A stretch of 46,304 bases of DNA, from assembly GCA_030248065.1 (NCBI GenBank), contig JASAMV010003629.1, forward strand, positions 1 to 46,304. Direction: 5' to 3'. The translations under genes and the position numbers were made by a program. The stretch's first letter is position 1. Every line of letters begins with the position of its first letter. Below are positions 9,601 to 20,885 of the stretch, one piece after another. The stretch comes from Rhynchonema sp. JSB1_4. Lineage: Eukaryota; Nematoda; Chromadorea; Monhysterida; Xyalidae. The notes below the pieces were generated by a model, which had not been told where the DNA came from, made no database searches, and was given only the letters and a program-made list of their open reading frames with translations.

Positions 9601-12479
9601 TCATACCAGTGGTGACCATGCTGTACATCATGTTTGGCGTGTGCGGCTATCTGGTGCGTTTCTGTTCGATTTTCTTCATTTTTTCTCAATTTATGTCAGA
9701 AATCGAAATAAATTTCTGTGATTTCTCGCTTGCAGTCGTTCGGCCCGCACACCAACGCTATCATCACGCTGAATTTACCCCAAGGTTGGGTGCACGACGA
9801 ATTTATATGGCAAAATCGCAAAAAAAACAACTTGTTTTCAGGCTCGGGCAGCCTCGATTTTGCAATGATGGTCAAACTGAGTCTGTCGATCGGGCTGTGT
9901 TTCACTTATCCAGGTCGGTAGCTTTTTTCTTGGTGTTTTTAGGCGATTTTGGATTTGTTAGTTGTACTCTTATTTCAGTTATGATGTTTCCGGTGAACGA
10001 ATTGCTGCAGAAGATGTTGTTTGATTCGCTGCCGGCGCATCTGAGCGGCAGTACCTATTTCTGCGAGGTGGGTGGGTTGATGCTTGTCGGTGGATTAAAG
10101 AACATAAATTAGTAGGTCGAATAAAATGTCGAGTGCGTGTCGCGAAGTTAGCTGGATATTGACCAAGTTTGCACAGTAACTTATTTTTCTTTCACTGACA
10201 CACCGTCCGAACACGTATACGAATTGATTTGTTCATTTCTTCTGCCTTTCTTTTGTTAAACCGGGCAACCGGATATCGCATGCTCTCAGAATCCGGCCTT
10301 TCGCAACAAAATGTGACCATATACGATGAGTGATCACAAAAACATCGTTCAAACAAAATGAAATGCGTTTAAATTGTGACAATTAATTTTTAAAAATTTG
10401 CTTTCGGGAACAAACTCGAGCTTGTGCCGACTTACGCTCCCCCTTTTGATCAGGCAACGGCAGAACATTTGGTAGGGAATCCAACCAGCTCATCAACCAA
10501 CAGCCACGTGTGAAATGTTTCACAAGGGTTTCATCTGTCAGCGAGCTGGTTCTTGTCTCAGTCTCACTGCCTTTCATGATCAAAAGGGTGAGCGTAAGTC
10601 GGCACAAGCTCGCGTTTGTTCCTGAAAGCAACTTTGCACAGATAAATTCTGACAGTTTTAACGTGGTTTATCTCGTTTGATCGTTGTTTTTGTGACCATT
10701 GGACATAAACAGTCTAACTGCGTAGTAAAAAAGCAAGCATGAGATATACGGTTTCCCGCTTTAAGCGTAAAACATTTTCTGGTGCTATGACCAGAACCTC
10801 CAGACAGCCAGTGATATAAGGGAGCTGCTATTGCCCCATTCTGTACATTTTGAGAGAGGATATTGCGCATGCATGCTTCCACTGGCGAAAATATAGGTGC
10901 TTTTCGGAAAAATTTCCAAAACAAACTTGGAAAGTCACGAGGTCAGTTTTTCAAGCCGTGCAAGGCACCATTTTTCATGTGTTGTGGTCGACTTGTTGAG
11001 CATATCTTTTTCTCATGAAGCAATTTTAGACCACATATACCCAAATCTACCCCCATTCGAACGGGCGACCAACTTTTGGCCTGGCTAAAATATCGGGAAA
11101 AAACGTATTTTTTGGTAAATATATTTTTCCTGAAAAATCGCAATTATGTACATATAGTCAAGTTGTGCCCAATATTGCGTGTGGTTAAACTCAAGCACTA
11201 AATTACGACGCCAACAAACCAACTTACGATTTTTTCGGTTCCGGATATGACGTCGTGGTGCACCTGAAAGCAGGGAGTGCTTCCGGAGATTCCATCATAA
11301 GATCATTCGGAGCGAAAATTGCCATCTGTTTTTTCATGAGCATTGCTCATTATCTCGTTCTTTATGTGTTTTTTTTCAATTGAATTCCTCATTACCCCGT
11401 TTTTTTCAAAATCGATTGCAGAACATCCTGCGTCTCTGCCTCGTCGCGACCACCGGCTTCATAGTTGTGTGCATTCCGTCGTTCGCTGATCTGATGGCGC
11501 TCATCGGTGCCTCGTGCTCTACGTTGTTGGCATTCATCATGCCAGCGCTGTTCCACTACAAACTGCATCACAGGTTGGCTGGGATTGGGCTGGTGTGTTC
11601 GCCGCGCTGACGAGGACCTGGCGCACCACCGCCCGTCTGTGAGTGAAGGTCGCGAGACGGGCAACCAGAATCGCACGTTGCTGCACAAGTCGCCTCCGAT
11701 TGTTTTAAGGGGGTGGTATTTTGGTTGTTTGTCCTGTTCCTGTTTTGGTTATATGACTTCATAATACCTAATTATTTAGGAGCCATGAAATTAGGCGATA
11801 GTCTCAACCTCACTTCTGTCTGGTGAAGTGGTTTTTGCTTCATGTCACTCCATTCCACTTCTACGTATTGTATTTTTTCATTCGTTCTCACGTTATTGGG
11901 CTAACACTGAAACATTTTTGAGAGAGGCAGGTGTACTGCCCCGTGTATTTTGATATTATAGTAAATTTCCAAATTCGCTGCCGCACAGTAAAGTACGCCC
12001 CATAGTTAATGTCAGGTTCTAAACCCGAAAATCAACTTGTGAAACATTCGGACAACCAACCCACACGCAGCTTGCCAGCCAGCCAGGCAACTGCGCGCAA
12101 TGTTTCAGAACTGCGCATGGTTAGCGTTCCGGTTTATAACTTGACATTAATTATGGGGCGTATTTTACTGTGCGGCAGTGAATTTGGAAATTTACTATAG
12201 TAACTAATAGAACAAACATCGGTCACCGTCTGGTTGCTTCCGACCGATTTCAATCTGGGTAATTTATTTCAGAAGTCAGACTCGATCAGCATTGGCGCTC
12301 GATTATTGGTTAATCATTTTCGGCGTGCTCGCGTGAGTGTTTTCCTTTTTTCTGATTTACTTTCAGAATTTTGAACTCAATTTTTTCCGTAAAACAATTA
12401 ATTCCGATATTTCAGGGCCGTTATCGGTACGTTTTTCACACGCTGCATCGATTGTACGACACACCCCCGCCGGCCATAA
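6647..12479 (+). CDS. SLC36/PAT-like amino-acid transporter, 3' part of a multi-exon gene
   Basis: The exons I can place are 6647-6794, 7261-7344, 9143-about 9295, about 9577-9653, 9736-9784, 9842-9913, 9979-10067, 11422-11573, 12273-12332 and 12416-12479 (stop TAA). Splice phases agree at most junctions, for example FFS/LFAQ, GYL/SFGPHTNA, TYP/VMMFPVNE, YFCE/NILRLC and GVLA/AVIGT. The translation has the amino-acid/auxin permease (Aa_trans) pattern: FCCAYLIFITENL, then FPFFFSVAIYCYEGAGM (the family's F-x-FEG-type helix), PVVTMLYIMFGVCGYL, and further hydrophobic helices up to DYWLIIFGVLAAVIGTFF. Such proteins move small neutral amino acids with protons across lysosomal or plasma membranes. 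The first 4-5 helices are not visible upstream. The join 7344 to 9143 is out of phase by one base, so a small exon or a frameshift lies between. SLC38-like transporters are the main alternative. Confidence 0.83.
7584..8913. mobile_element. hAT-like MITE in a transporter intron, itself interrupted
   Basis: The ends are CAGGGTTGGGCAAAAA and TTTTTCCAACCCTG, flanked by a perfect 8-bp duplication CTTACTTG (7576-7583 and 8914-8921), which is diagnostic of the hAT class. Without the 600-bp nested element it is about 730 bp. A sister copy in the lectin gene (23468-24169) shares the interior, including GTCCAAAAATGGC and ATGATACATGGGACACAG-like stretches. Both ends are A/T homopolymer-rich. No transposase is present. 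Confidence 0.88.
8102..8701. mobile_element. 600-bp MITE (GGGTGATATTTTTG termini), nested in the hAT-like element
   Basis: It starts GGGTGATATTTTTGAAACGG and ends with the exact complement. About 230 bp at each end are imperfect inverted repeats, so most of the element can fold back. The flanks are GTG and GTA. The empty site survives in the sister hAT element near 23975 (TGACGTAAACACCC), which supports a 3-bp duplication of GTA with one later change. A nearly identical copy of the same length is at 20286-20885. The superfamily is uncertain. Confidence 0.85.
10398..10631. mobile_element. Short MITE with about 53-bp terminal inverted repeats
   Basis: TTGCTTTCGGGAACAAAC at the left mirrors GTTTGTTCCTGAAAGCAA at the right. 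Pairing continues through GAGCTTGTGCCGACTTACG and CCCTTTTGATCA. It lies in the intron between 10067 and 11422. No target duplication is evident. Confidence 0.75.
11959..12197. mobile_element. Tc1/mariner-like MITE with about 60-bp terminal inverted repeats
   Basis: TAGTAAATTTCCAAATTCGC at the left mirrors the right end, continuing inwards through GCCGCACAGTAAA and TACGCCCCATA. TA dinucleotides flank both ends (11957-11958 and 12198-12199). It sits in the last large intron of the transporter gene. Its terminal sequence differs from the T1-T4 group. Confidence 0.8.
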
Positions 12480-13708
12480 CGATGCCACTCGCAGCCAATG
12501 AAACATTAGGTACTACGGATGTGCCAAGTCCACAGCCGGGCGGATGGACCGATCCGACCACCAGTACACTTTTGGATCGCAGCACAACAACAACGTCGAT
12601 GGTTGAAACATCGGTGAGAACGGTTGTGCAACAGCTGATTGCGTCCACAACGGTGTTGCCCTATCAACCACAGTACACGAACGTGAAAGCCAGTGATAGG
12701 GTGGTGGGAAATATATTGAGCTCATTGAAACACTCAAATTCTGGTACGAAAGAGGGGATGATGCCTTTTGTCAATATGTAGCTGAAGCTGGCTGCTGTTG
12801 TTCTGTGATTTATTATCGAATTTTGTGCATGTTTTTACGGGAAATCGGTTTTTCTGCATATTTTTCATTTTGAAATACAATTCTATATTTTTCTACAAAT
12901 TCCAATTTTTCTTGTAATTTTCCAATATTTATTATGTTCCTTCGTGGCCAATTCACTCCGTTTTGGGCTGTGATACACATTCTGGTTTCTGGTGGGAGGT
13001 CTTTGTTTTTTATTGATGTTTTTGTGCCCCAAGGTTACTCACATAGGCAATCCAGATGGCTTTTATAAAGCCAGGCATGTAAAAAAAGGTCTTACATTAA
13101 CCAAGCAGCTTTTATGTTTAAAATTTCAGATGACATATCATGCAACGAGATCTAAGTTACAGAATTCTCTTTATTTTTGTGTAGTTTAGTTTGTTTCGGG
13201 ATTCCAAAAACACGTTTTTGTTTAGGAACAACATGTTTTGCCAAATATAGTTATTGTACAACGACTGATTCAGCTTTGTACAGTGTGGTTGTTACGTTAC
13301 TCAAATTTTATCGAAATTATAAATAAAAGTTTTCGTCACAGGTTCACATTTGTTTGATTATGCCTGCGGTGACGGAGTTTTGTTTTCTGGGACAACGTGT
13401 TTTTGTCTCATACCTGTTACAAGTCCCATGTAATTTTATGCTCGAGATAGATACCCTATTACCCTCCATTTTTAATTTTGTTAAAAATACAATTCCATAG
13501 TTTTTCTTGGCGCTTTCAGCAAAAATCACCGAGGATGTTGAGACGTCTGGCGTGCCATGTGCCTCGACGGGCCTTTGCCACTCGGTGCGCTACGTTTGGT
13601 CGGTTGGGTGCCGTTTTCGTGCTCGGTTTTTTACTAATTGCGAGAGTCAACAGGGAGAGTCCGTAGCGTTCGATTAAGTTGACGATGCTGTTTCATGGAC
13701 TGAGTGCG
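12480..13708. other. Intergenic, transporter 3' region
   Basis: AT-rich sequence follows the transporter stop. An AATAAA lies near 13322, but whether it serves the transporter is unknown. No conserved exon was recognised. A short basic plus-strand peptide frame starting near 13535 was considered as a mitochondrial presequence and not accepted. Confidence 0.5.
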
Positions 13709-14624
13709 CAAGGAACAAAATTCAATTTGTTCTAGTCGCTGGGCTTCCTGAAAATCAGGCATCCTGCTCAAAAAAGGAAAGAAGAAAATGTTTTAGGCGA
13801 CGCACATGGTTCTGAGGAGGTACAATTTTATAACACATGGAATTGTCGTTTGAGTCACACTGTGAGATGGGTTTGAACAGTGTGGTGGCAGGCCAATCGA
13901 CCCAAGATATCCTAGGGAGGGGGAAGGTTTCGGAGTTACTCTGCCCCAAGAGGCTACACAAGATACCCTTGTGGTCCGTCAAAAGGCGAACAAGGGCCGG
14001 TTTTGCATGCAATTTTACTGCAAAATTGGCCCAAAAATGGGTTTTTGACATTTTGGCCGAAAGTTGGCCGAAAATGACCATTTCTGGTTTTGTGCGCCCG
14101 ATGTTTAGGGGTTTCGAGGTCGAAAAACACCTATTTTTGCCTTTGAAAAGCATAAATCTACTGACTCGAGATACCCTTTGGGGTCGGCTCTAGATAGATA
14201 CCCTTCCCCTATCCCCCTAAGGGTTGACTCGAGATAGGTACCTCATAGGGGGAACCCCTCATCCCCCACAGTGGGTTTGAACCACTAATTTCGGTCAGCG
14301 TGAAAGTTGTTCCCCCACATCTAACGAAAAACTTTCACTCTGCCCGAAATTAGTGATTCAAACATATCTCACACAATGACTCAAAAGACAATTCCCTGTG
14401 TTATAAAATTGTACCTCCTTAGAACCATGTGCGTGTCCTGAAACATTTTCTTCTTTCGTTTTTTAAGCTGGGTGCCTGATTTTCAGGGAGCCGAGCGACT
14501 ACAGCAAATTGAATTTTGTTCCTTGCGGACAACATTCGGAGGGGAATTTCTGAATGAAAGCTTCGATGCTCGGCGTCATCGTCTTTTCAAACATGTTACC
14601 TTCGACGTCCTCTTGCCATTTCTG
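13636..14624 (-). pseudogene. Possible minus-strand terminal exon split by an inverted-repeat element
   Basis: On the minus strand a good acceptor (TATTATTGCAG) precedes a coding-like stretch at 14624-14526 that opens KWQEDVEGNMFEKTMTPSIE. The inverted-repeat element 13709-14525 then intervenes. Beyond it, the same strand continues RTQSMKQHRQLNRTLRTLPV to a TAG at 13636-13638. I do not recognise the family. The composition (charged, amphipathic) looks coding, but only one splice site supports it. Confidence 0.3.
13709..14525. mobile_element. Inverted-repeat element, 817 bp (CAAGGAACAAAATTC termini)
   Basis: CAAGGAACAAAATTCAATTT at the left mirrors the right end at 14525. Pairing extends through the GCCTGATTTTCAGG region and ACATGGTTCT...GTACAATTTTATAACAC for well over 100 bp. 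The interior shares short stretches (GGCCGAAAAT, GAGGTCGAAAAA) with the element at 33086-33721. No convincing target duplication is present. Confidence 0.7.
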
Positions 14625-14625
14625 C

Positions 14626-15099
14626 AATAATATTGGGGTGTGCCGCTCTAAGAATGTTTTATGTCGTGCCCCTTTAAGGTTGGTGCCGCTTCTATGAACC
14701 GGGCCCAGTGCGCGCTACATAGCACGTTGAAATGCATCAACCCGACAGCCAGTGCAACGGACTATAATCGCTGATGTTACACGCGCGATAGACTAAGCTG
14801 CATAGAGTGGAAAGAAACAATGATCTCACAACCTAAGAAAAAAACGCGCCGTCGTTTTTTTTGCCCAACCCTGGCTGGCACACGCGTAATGCGCTTTGCG
14901 GATCAAGCAACGCGTTTGAAAAGTTTCTCCCAAAAGCATTGTCGGAGTATATCTGACTGAACGTTACCAGTGGCGACCTCACCAGAGGCCGATGGTTAGA
15001 GGAATCTTGAAATAGTAATTTTGCAACAAAACAACACAACAGCAGGCTTTACAGCACCTGGGTTTGCATGTTTTGGTTTAAATATTTTTTAATTTTCAG
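14626..15099. other. No gene recognised
   Basis: Mixed-composition sequence just upstream of the first recognisable TRAP1-like exon. The TRAP1 ATPase-domain exons expected here were looked for and not found. Confidence 0.4.
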
Positions 15100-15530
15100 T
15101 TCCGGTTTCTATGAACTGAGCGAAGTGGCCGATTCCGACCTGGAATCGGGCACAAAAATCGTCGTGCATTTGAATGACGACGAAATGAAATACGCCGAAA
15201 AGGCCGAGGTGCAACGTTAGTGTGAAATTTGAATACTTGGTGTTCTATACGCAAGAAAGTTTGAAAAACAGCTTTTAGTTGATAAAAGAATTTAAAAGTT
15301 TATCTCTTGAAAAGTTACACACGAACACAAGTGTGATGTGATCGCTTCAGGCGTGATCCGCGAGTATTCGTATTTTGTGAACAGTCCAATCTATGTGAAT
15401 GGTGAACGTGCGAACACGCAAGAGGCGTTGTGGGTGAAACGACCGAGTGACTGCAAGAAGGAGGACTATGACTCATTCTTCAAATGTATCACGCATGGCT
15501 GAACGACCCATGTACACCTTGCATTATCAG

Positions 15531-16085
15531 GTTATTCATGTGACCACAGTCTTCCTTTGTTTATGATCGAGACTGTCCGTTAATGGTACCCATAAAGAAT
15601 TTTCAAGCATAACAGAAATTTTTTATTATGCTGCTTTGGTAGTTAGCCTTGAATCAGGAGCACTATAGAGAGGCTGGCAGCTGCATCATCATTTGCTCCA
15701 CCGAGCCCTGCGTAATCACAAAGTATACATCATTGGTAGCCTGACTGTTGGAAAGTTTTAGCCGCAGGCGGTGACGTGCATTCAATATAGCTGCATAGGT
15801 GTTCACAACCGTAAGCATTACTATACGCACCTACGTATGTATGTGCAGAGCGTAAACCACGTGCAACGCGCGATCGACACTCGCAACTGTGTTGTTGTGG
15901 TTTTTGTGGCCTAATTTTATGAAAAGAGGTTAGAACAGAGACAGAGCAGAAAACAACAACGCGGTGCTGTTTGTGGGGGGAAGAAAAACAAAACATCGGG
16001 GCGGGGAGAACCCCCGGGGAGGAGGGGGGGGAAAAAAGGGGGGGGGAAAAAATGTTTTTTATTTTTTTTTTTTTTTCCCCCCCAA
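15531..16085. other. TRAP1-like intron sequence with low-complexity end
   Basis: No exon was recognised. From about 15990 the sequence becomes G-, A- and T-homopolymer runs (about 16010-16085) directly abutting the retrotransposon 3' end, which may mark a sequencing or assembly weak point. Confidence 0.5.
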
Positions 16086-19000
16086 GTAGTAGTAGTAGTA
16101 GTACTTTATTTCGTTTCAGACACGAAAAGGGTAAACATCAACAACCGCTCGAGGCGTGACAGTAACGACGAATACCTAGGTTTTTACAATTTAGCCGGCA
16201 CCAATTACATAAAGAGTTGGAGTACATTTGCATGAATATAATAATTCAATACTATAATGACAATGTTACACAACTGACACACACAATAGTATTTACGCGC
16301 CACACCACAACACGATCTGAACATTATGCAATTTCGACTTTTCTTTCACATACAGTACACCTTCATCGCTGGACACCCATTTACAAAATTTTGAAAATTT
16401 GGACACAACAATATCAGCAGGCAAACAGTTGTACACATTGGACATCAATACAAGAGGTGAAGAGGACAAGACAGAATATTTGCATCTGGGTACCATAACA
16501 GCACGGGAATGATTGGAACGAGAACTTTTGCGATTTGACACAGTAGTTTTCAGTACAATGAAGCCAACAGGAAAATGACGGAAACCACAGACATACATGT
16601 GCATCAATTTCATACGCCTGGAGAAAACAATTGAGCTGATGGCGCGAACACCAAACAAATCAAGTAGGGTTGTATAATCAACATCACGATTCCAATTTCC
16701 GAGGAACAGACGAATACAATACTTTTGAGTTCGCTCAAACAAGTCACGATCACGATTATGGGTGGGATATACGGCTTCAATGGCGTACAAGAGAACAGAT
16801 TGCAACAATGTAACATAGAAGTATCGACGAACATTCAATGAAACATCACGAAGCAACACACGATTCAAATATCCAGCATTACGTTTCACTCGAGCGCAAG
16901 TAATAGTAGCGTGATCAGACATATCAAATTTGGAATCAATAACAGCACCAAGATATTTATGTGATTGCACAACAGTGACAGGCTCAGCATTGACAGTAAT
17001 AGTGGGAGCAGTCAGAAGTGGACTGGACCGAGTGAAATGTTGGATTTTGGTTTTGTTGGGATTGATTGTGAGTAGTTTTGATGAGAAATGCTCGGTGATA
17101 GAGTTCACGTCTGCCTGCAAGTGAGCACAGCATTGGTCGGTACGCATGACATGAATCAAAACAAGATCATCGGCAAACAATACAATTTCAGTGCAATCAA
17201 ACAATTTCAGACTCAATTTCAGTTTTGGAGCGGAGTTAGCATACGCACCATATAATTGAGGACCAAGCACAGAGCCCTGAGCAACACCAGAAAGAACAGG
17301 CAAAGCCCGAGAATGACACGAACCTACGCTGACAATTTGAGAGCGATCTGTCAAATAGGATTTCAGTAGTTTTACAAGAGAGTCAGGTACACCATATTCA
17401 TCCGACAAACATTGCAACAACAAGGAATGGGGTGTTTTGTCAAAAGCCTTCGCAATGTCGAAATACACAGCAGTGACATGTCCTGATTCATTGAGGCCTT
17501 TCGTGACAATCGTGTTGAAACACATCAGCGCGTCCGTGGTGGAGCAACTGGCACGGAAACCGAACTGGAAGTCTGAGATGTTGGCTGTAATGTAGGGCTG
17601 GAGCAGAGATTTGACATGTTTTTCGGCTATTTTACTACAGATTGGGAGTTTAGAGATAGGACGGTAGTCGGATGGTTTGCATGACATGGTTACTTTGGGT
17701 ATTGGAGTAACCAGTGCCAACTTGAAACCACTCGGCCAAACGCCAGTTCTTACGATACGGTTCACCAGAGCTGCCAATCCAGGAGCGATCGCCTGGGCAC
17801 CTTCTTTCAGCATTTGACCGGTCACACCATCGATACCTGGCGACTTGTTGGGGTTGAGGCGTTTGAGCATGAAAAAGATGGTTGATACATTAGCTAGGTG
17901 GTCGGTGCACGGGTCAAACATAACGTCCGTGCTGGGCACCACCGGGTCACCATTGGTGTTCCAGACACTGTGGAAGTAGGTTGCAAGCAGCTCAGCTTTA
18001 CCCTGACTGTCAGCAACCAACTCACCATCAGCAGTCTGGAGTGGCGGCAACTCAGACGCCAGTTTGCCCGTGTAGTCATGAAAACTATGCCAGAGTTGTT
18101 TGGGATTACTGAGATTTGTGATGTTTGAATGCAAATACCCAGCCTGTGCCTTTCTGACTTCCTTTCGGACAGTCCGGCGCAGGTTGTAGTACTTGTGGTA
18201 GAGCTTTTTGTCACCAGTCTGTTTCCACTTCCTATGAACTTTCCTTTTTGCCTTCGACAAACGTTTGATCTTGTTGGTCATCCATGGCTGGTCTGGGTTT
18301 CGTTTGCGTTTTCCGAACCGATGTGGAATGGCGGCGTTGGCACAGTCAAGAATGGCAGTAGACATGGCGTCCCACGCTGCATGCACATCCAGTGACTCCA
18401 TGACAAGTCTTGTCAGATTATAACGAACCAGCAGCGCACGGAAGAGGTCCCAATCAGCACGTTTGTACAGCCAGGTGAATCGACGGTCGTCTGTGCAACG
18501 AGTCTGGGATGAAAGATTGAACATCACTGAGGTCATTTCGTGGACATTTTCAATGCCAGGGAGAACCTCAGACTGACAAGTGATGTTCGTAGGCATGAAG
18601 ATCACATCTATCAGTCTGCCGTTGTGGGTGGGTTGGGATATTACTTGTGTTAGACCGTAGACAGAGAGTGGAACCGATAGTTTGGTGAATTCTGGCTTGA
18701 GGGCACAGAGATTCACATCGCCACAAACGGACAAGACGTCAAACTTTCCTGATAGATTGCCCAGAACGTTGGTCAGCTCGTCCACAAAATCGTCCGGTTT
18801 GCACCTTGCCTCCGACCTGTACACCACCACCACAGCGCACGAATGATTGCCAACTTGGTACGAGATCGCGATGAGTTCGGTGCCATTTTGGAGCGGTGGA
18901 GTGACGATTCGATACGGATTGAGCTCGCGCTTGACGTACGCGCCGACCCCGCCGCCGTTCTCGTTTCGATTTGCAGTGAATAGATGGTAGCCGTTGACAT

Positions 19001-19500
19001 TAAAATTACCAGGTGTTTTGTCCGAAATTTTGAGTTCTTGGATTGCGAAAATGTCCGGTTGTTCGGTATTCAGATGGGCAGCAACAAGGGAATACTTGCC
19101 GCGAATTGAATTGATGTTGCATGATTGAATTGCTAGAAGAACCATTTGGCACACGGCACACACACACATACACCATAACAGTAATAGGAACACAATGGGA
19201 ACACATGATTTACGCATCATTATCAGATAGTCACATCACGAAGCATGAAGAATGGTTGTGGAGCAGGTATACTGTAGGTAAGCAAGAGCAAAAGGGAAAC
19301 AAGATGGCTGACAAATACAAGGTCAAAAGGCGGTCTCAAAAACGGGAAGCAAAAAAAGAAGCGACCAACAAAAGTGGAAGTTTCCCCAAAAAAAACTACC
19401 TGGTGAATGTGAAAAGTTACTACAGCTGAAAGAGGAATGTTTTTTTACATAGGTACACCACAAAATTTTACGAAAACAGACACAAAACAGGACCAAACGG
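16086..19500 (-). mobile_element. Near full-length non-LTR retrotransposon (CR1/Jockey-like)
   Basis: A single long reading frame lies between a short 3' region and an undefined 5' region. On the minus strand the 3' end reads AATAAAG followed by (TAC)n, a simple-repeat tail rather than poly(A), as in CR1/L2-type elements. The element lies antisense within an intron of the TRAP1-like gene. The 5' edge is placed only roughly near 19500, and no target duplication could be defined because of the homopolymer run at the 3' side. Confidence 0.85.
16293..19220 (-). CDS. Non-LTR retrotransposon polyprotein: AP endonuclease plus reverse transcriptase, 975 aa
   Basis: Residues about 28-250 form an apurinic-type endonuclease: SCNINSIRG near 33, QELK at 61-64, GDVN at 167-170 and GRLIDVIF at 201-208. 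The terminal SDH-type motif appears as NVHEM near 225-229, with the His kept. Residues about 480-800 form the reverse transcriptase: PSDYRPISKLP at 516-526, YFDIAKAFD at 586-594, SGVAQGSVLGP at 644-654 and the catalytic FADD at 682-685. The frame is uninterrupted, so the element may have been active recently. The first 25 residues are strongly hydrophobic (FLLLLWCMCVCAVC), unusual for this family; a start at Met26 would remove them. The protein nicks the target and copies element RNA there. Confidence 0.95.
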   Translation of the reverse strand: MMRKSCVPIVFLLLLWCMCVCAVCQMVLLAIQSCNINSIRGKYSLVAAHLNTEQPDIFAIQELKISDKTPGNFNVNGYHLFTANRNENGGGVGAYVKRELNPYRIVTPPLQNGTELIAISYQVGNHSCAVVVVYRSEARCKPDDFVDELTNVLGNLSGKFDVLSVCGDVNLCALKPEFTKLSVPLSVYGLTQVISQPTHNGRLIDVIFMPTNITCQSEVLPGIENVHEMTSVMFNLSSQTRCTDDRRFTWLYKRADWDLFRALLVRYNLTRLVMESLDVHAAWDAMSTAILDCANAAIPHRFGKRKRNPDQPWMTNKIKRLSKAKRKVHRKWKQTGDKKLYHKYYNLRRTVRKEVRKAQAGYLHSNITNLSNPKQLWHSFHDYTGKLASELPPLQTADGELVADSQGKAELLATYFHSVWNTNGDPVVPSTDVMFDPCTDHLANVSTIFFMLKRLNPNKSPGIDGVTGQMLKEGAQAIAPGLAALVNRIVRTGVWPSGFKLALVTPIPKVTMSCKPSDYRPISKLPICSKIAEKHVKSLLQPYITANISDFQFGFRASCSTTDALMCFNTIVTKGLNESGHVTAVYFDIAKAFDKTPHSLLLQCLSDEYGVPDSLVKLLKSYLTDRSQIVSVGSCHSRALPVLSGVAQGSVLGPQLYGAYANSAPKLKLSLKLFDCTEIVLFADDLVLIHVMRTDQCCAHLQADVNSITEHFSSKLLTINPNKTKIQHFTRSSPLLTAPTITVNAEPVTVVQSHKYLGAVIDSKFDMSDHATITCARVKRNAGYLNRVLLRDVSLNVRRYFYVTLLQSVLLYAIEAVYPTHNRDRDLFERTQKYCIRLFLGNWNRDVDYTTLLDLFGVRAISSIVFSRRMKLMHMYVCGFRHFPVGFIVLKTTVSNRKSSRSNHSRAVMVPRCKYSVLSSSPLVLMSNVYNCLPADIVVSKFSKFCKWVSSDEGVLYVKEKSKLHNVQIVLWCGA

Positions 19501-19845
19501 AGCAAAACAGAAAATACCAGAAAAATATAAACCTGATCTGATCACTTGACTAAACACTAAACACTGATCAACTTGTTTGATTCAATTTATTGATTAATTG
19601 AATTGAGTGATTCTAGTCGTCGCGTATTGATCCAACGACACGCCAAGGGAGTGCTGCCCAAATGGCTGCGATTTTTGACCGGTGTGATTGACAGTGAGGA
19701 CATACCACTCAATCTTAGTCGCGAATTGCTGCAGAAAGGCATCATACTCGAGTTGGTCTTGTTTTTTTCGATTTCCGGGTTATGCTGCAGTTGGATTGTT
19801 GTACATCGGTCTCGTGTGTTGTTGCAGTATAGCGCGTGCTGTACG

Positions 19846-20073
19846 TATAGTCCATCCATCAGCTCATGATACTTTTGGTCAGCTGAAAAGCTTGACAGGA
19901 TCCAGTGCTGTTCCGGTTCCGGTTGGCTTACGAAAAAGAAAAGAAAGAGAAATCGGTTTTTATTTTATTTTTGCGCGCCGTTTTCTCTGACATTGCCTTG
20001 CGGAGGAACAATTTTTCACTACGGAACCCGAACCTCCCGACCAAAAGTGCCATGAGCTGATGGTTGGACTATA
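19846..20073. mobile_element. Tc1/mariner-like MITE T3
   Basis: TATAGTCCATCCATCAGCTC at the left mirrors the complement ending GGACTATA at the right, both followed inwards by ATGxxACTTTTGG. TA flanks both ends. It is 228 bp and lies between two TRAP1-like exons. It has the same terminal signature as T1, T2 and T4 but a different interior. Confidence 0.75.
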
Positions 20074-20285
20074 CAGGCAGCAGTTAGCTGATATTCTGGA
20101 CAGGGAAAGCTGCGCGTATGAGACGTGCGAAAATCGATAATGCAGAGGTCCGGTTCACACATCACCATGTGTCAATGCATATCCATACTTTTTCATCGTG
20201 CGCCTAAAATAGCAAGCCCTATTCCACCGTAACCACGAGTCGAAAGCCTTTTTTCAGTCGTCTCAAAAACGCCATAACAGCCAAA

Positions 20286-20885
20286 GGGTGATATTTTTGA
20301 AACGGTGTAAAGGTCAGTTGGGTGTAAAGGTCGGTCGAAAGCTCGGTGTGAGAAAGTTCAGTGTAAGCTCGGCGTAAGCTTGAAACATTGCACGCTGAGC
20401 AAGCAGCAGACGCGCGTTTCCAAACGAATGGTCAACTTTGACAGTCTGCTGTGCTAATGTAGATCGTTTGTTTGCAATCTAGTTCATTTAAGCTGGTTGC
20501 AGAAACGTTTTAAAGGAATATTTTTAAGTTGCCTGACATTCCGCCGTGAGGCTATTGAGAAATTGAACATTCACTGACGGCGGTACCAAAAAAATTGATG
20601 CCGCTAACTGATCGCAACACGAATTCAAAACGGCTCCATAAAAGGTCACGAAATTTATAAATATCGTTTAAAAACGCTTGTGCAACCAGCCTAAACAAAC
20701 AATATTGCAAACAGACGATTTACACTTGCACAGCAGACTGTCAAAGTTAACCTTTCGTTTAGAAACGCGCGTCTGCTGCTGGCTCAGCGTGCACTGTTTG
20801 AAGCTTACACTGAACTTTTTCACACCGAGCTTTCCACCGACCCTTACACCCAACTGACCTTTACACCGTTTCAAAAATATCACCC
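20286..20885. mobile_element. 600-bp MITE inserted inside a TRAP1-like exon
   Basis: The termini GGGTGATATTTTTGAAACGG and complement are flanked by AAA on both sides (20283-20285 and 20886-20888). Removing the element and one AAA restores NAITAKVVNFFESQ in frame. It differs from the nested copy at 8102-8701 at only a few positions that I could see. Near-identity at two unlinked sites indicates recent mobility. Confidence 0.88.

Noticed and set aside
13535..13666. Arg-rich plus-strand peptide as the TRAP1 mitochondrial presequence
   Set aside because: It would fit a mitochondrial leader, but no ATPase-domain exons follow in the 1.4 kb before the first TRAP1-like exon, and the opposite strand gives an equally plausible reading.
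20286..20885. 600-bp MITE acting as an intron in the TRAP1-like exon
   Set aside because: The only edge donor and acceptor (GTGATA and CAAAG) leave two extra bases and shift the frame.
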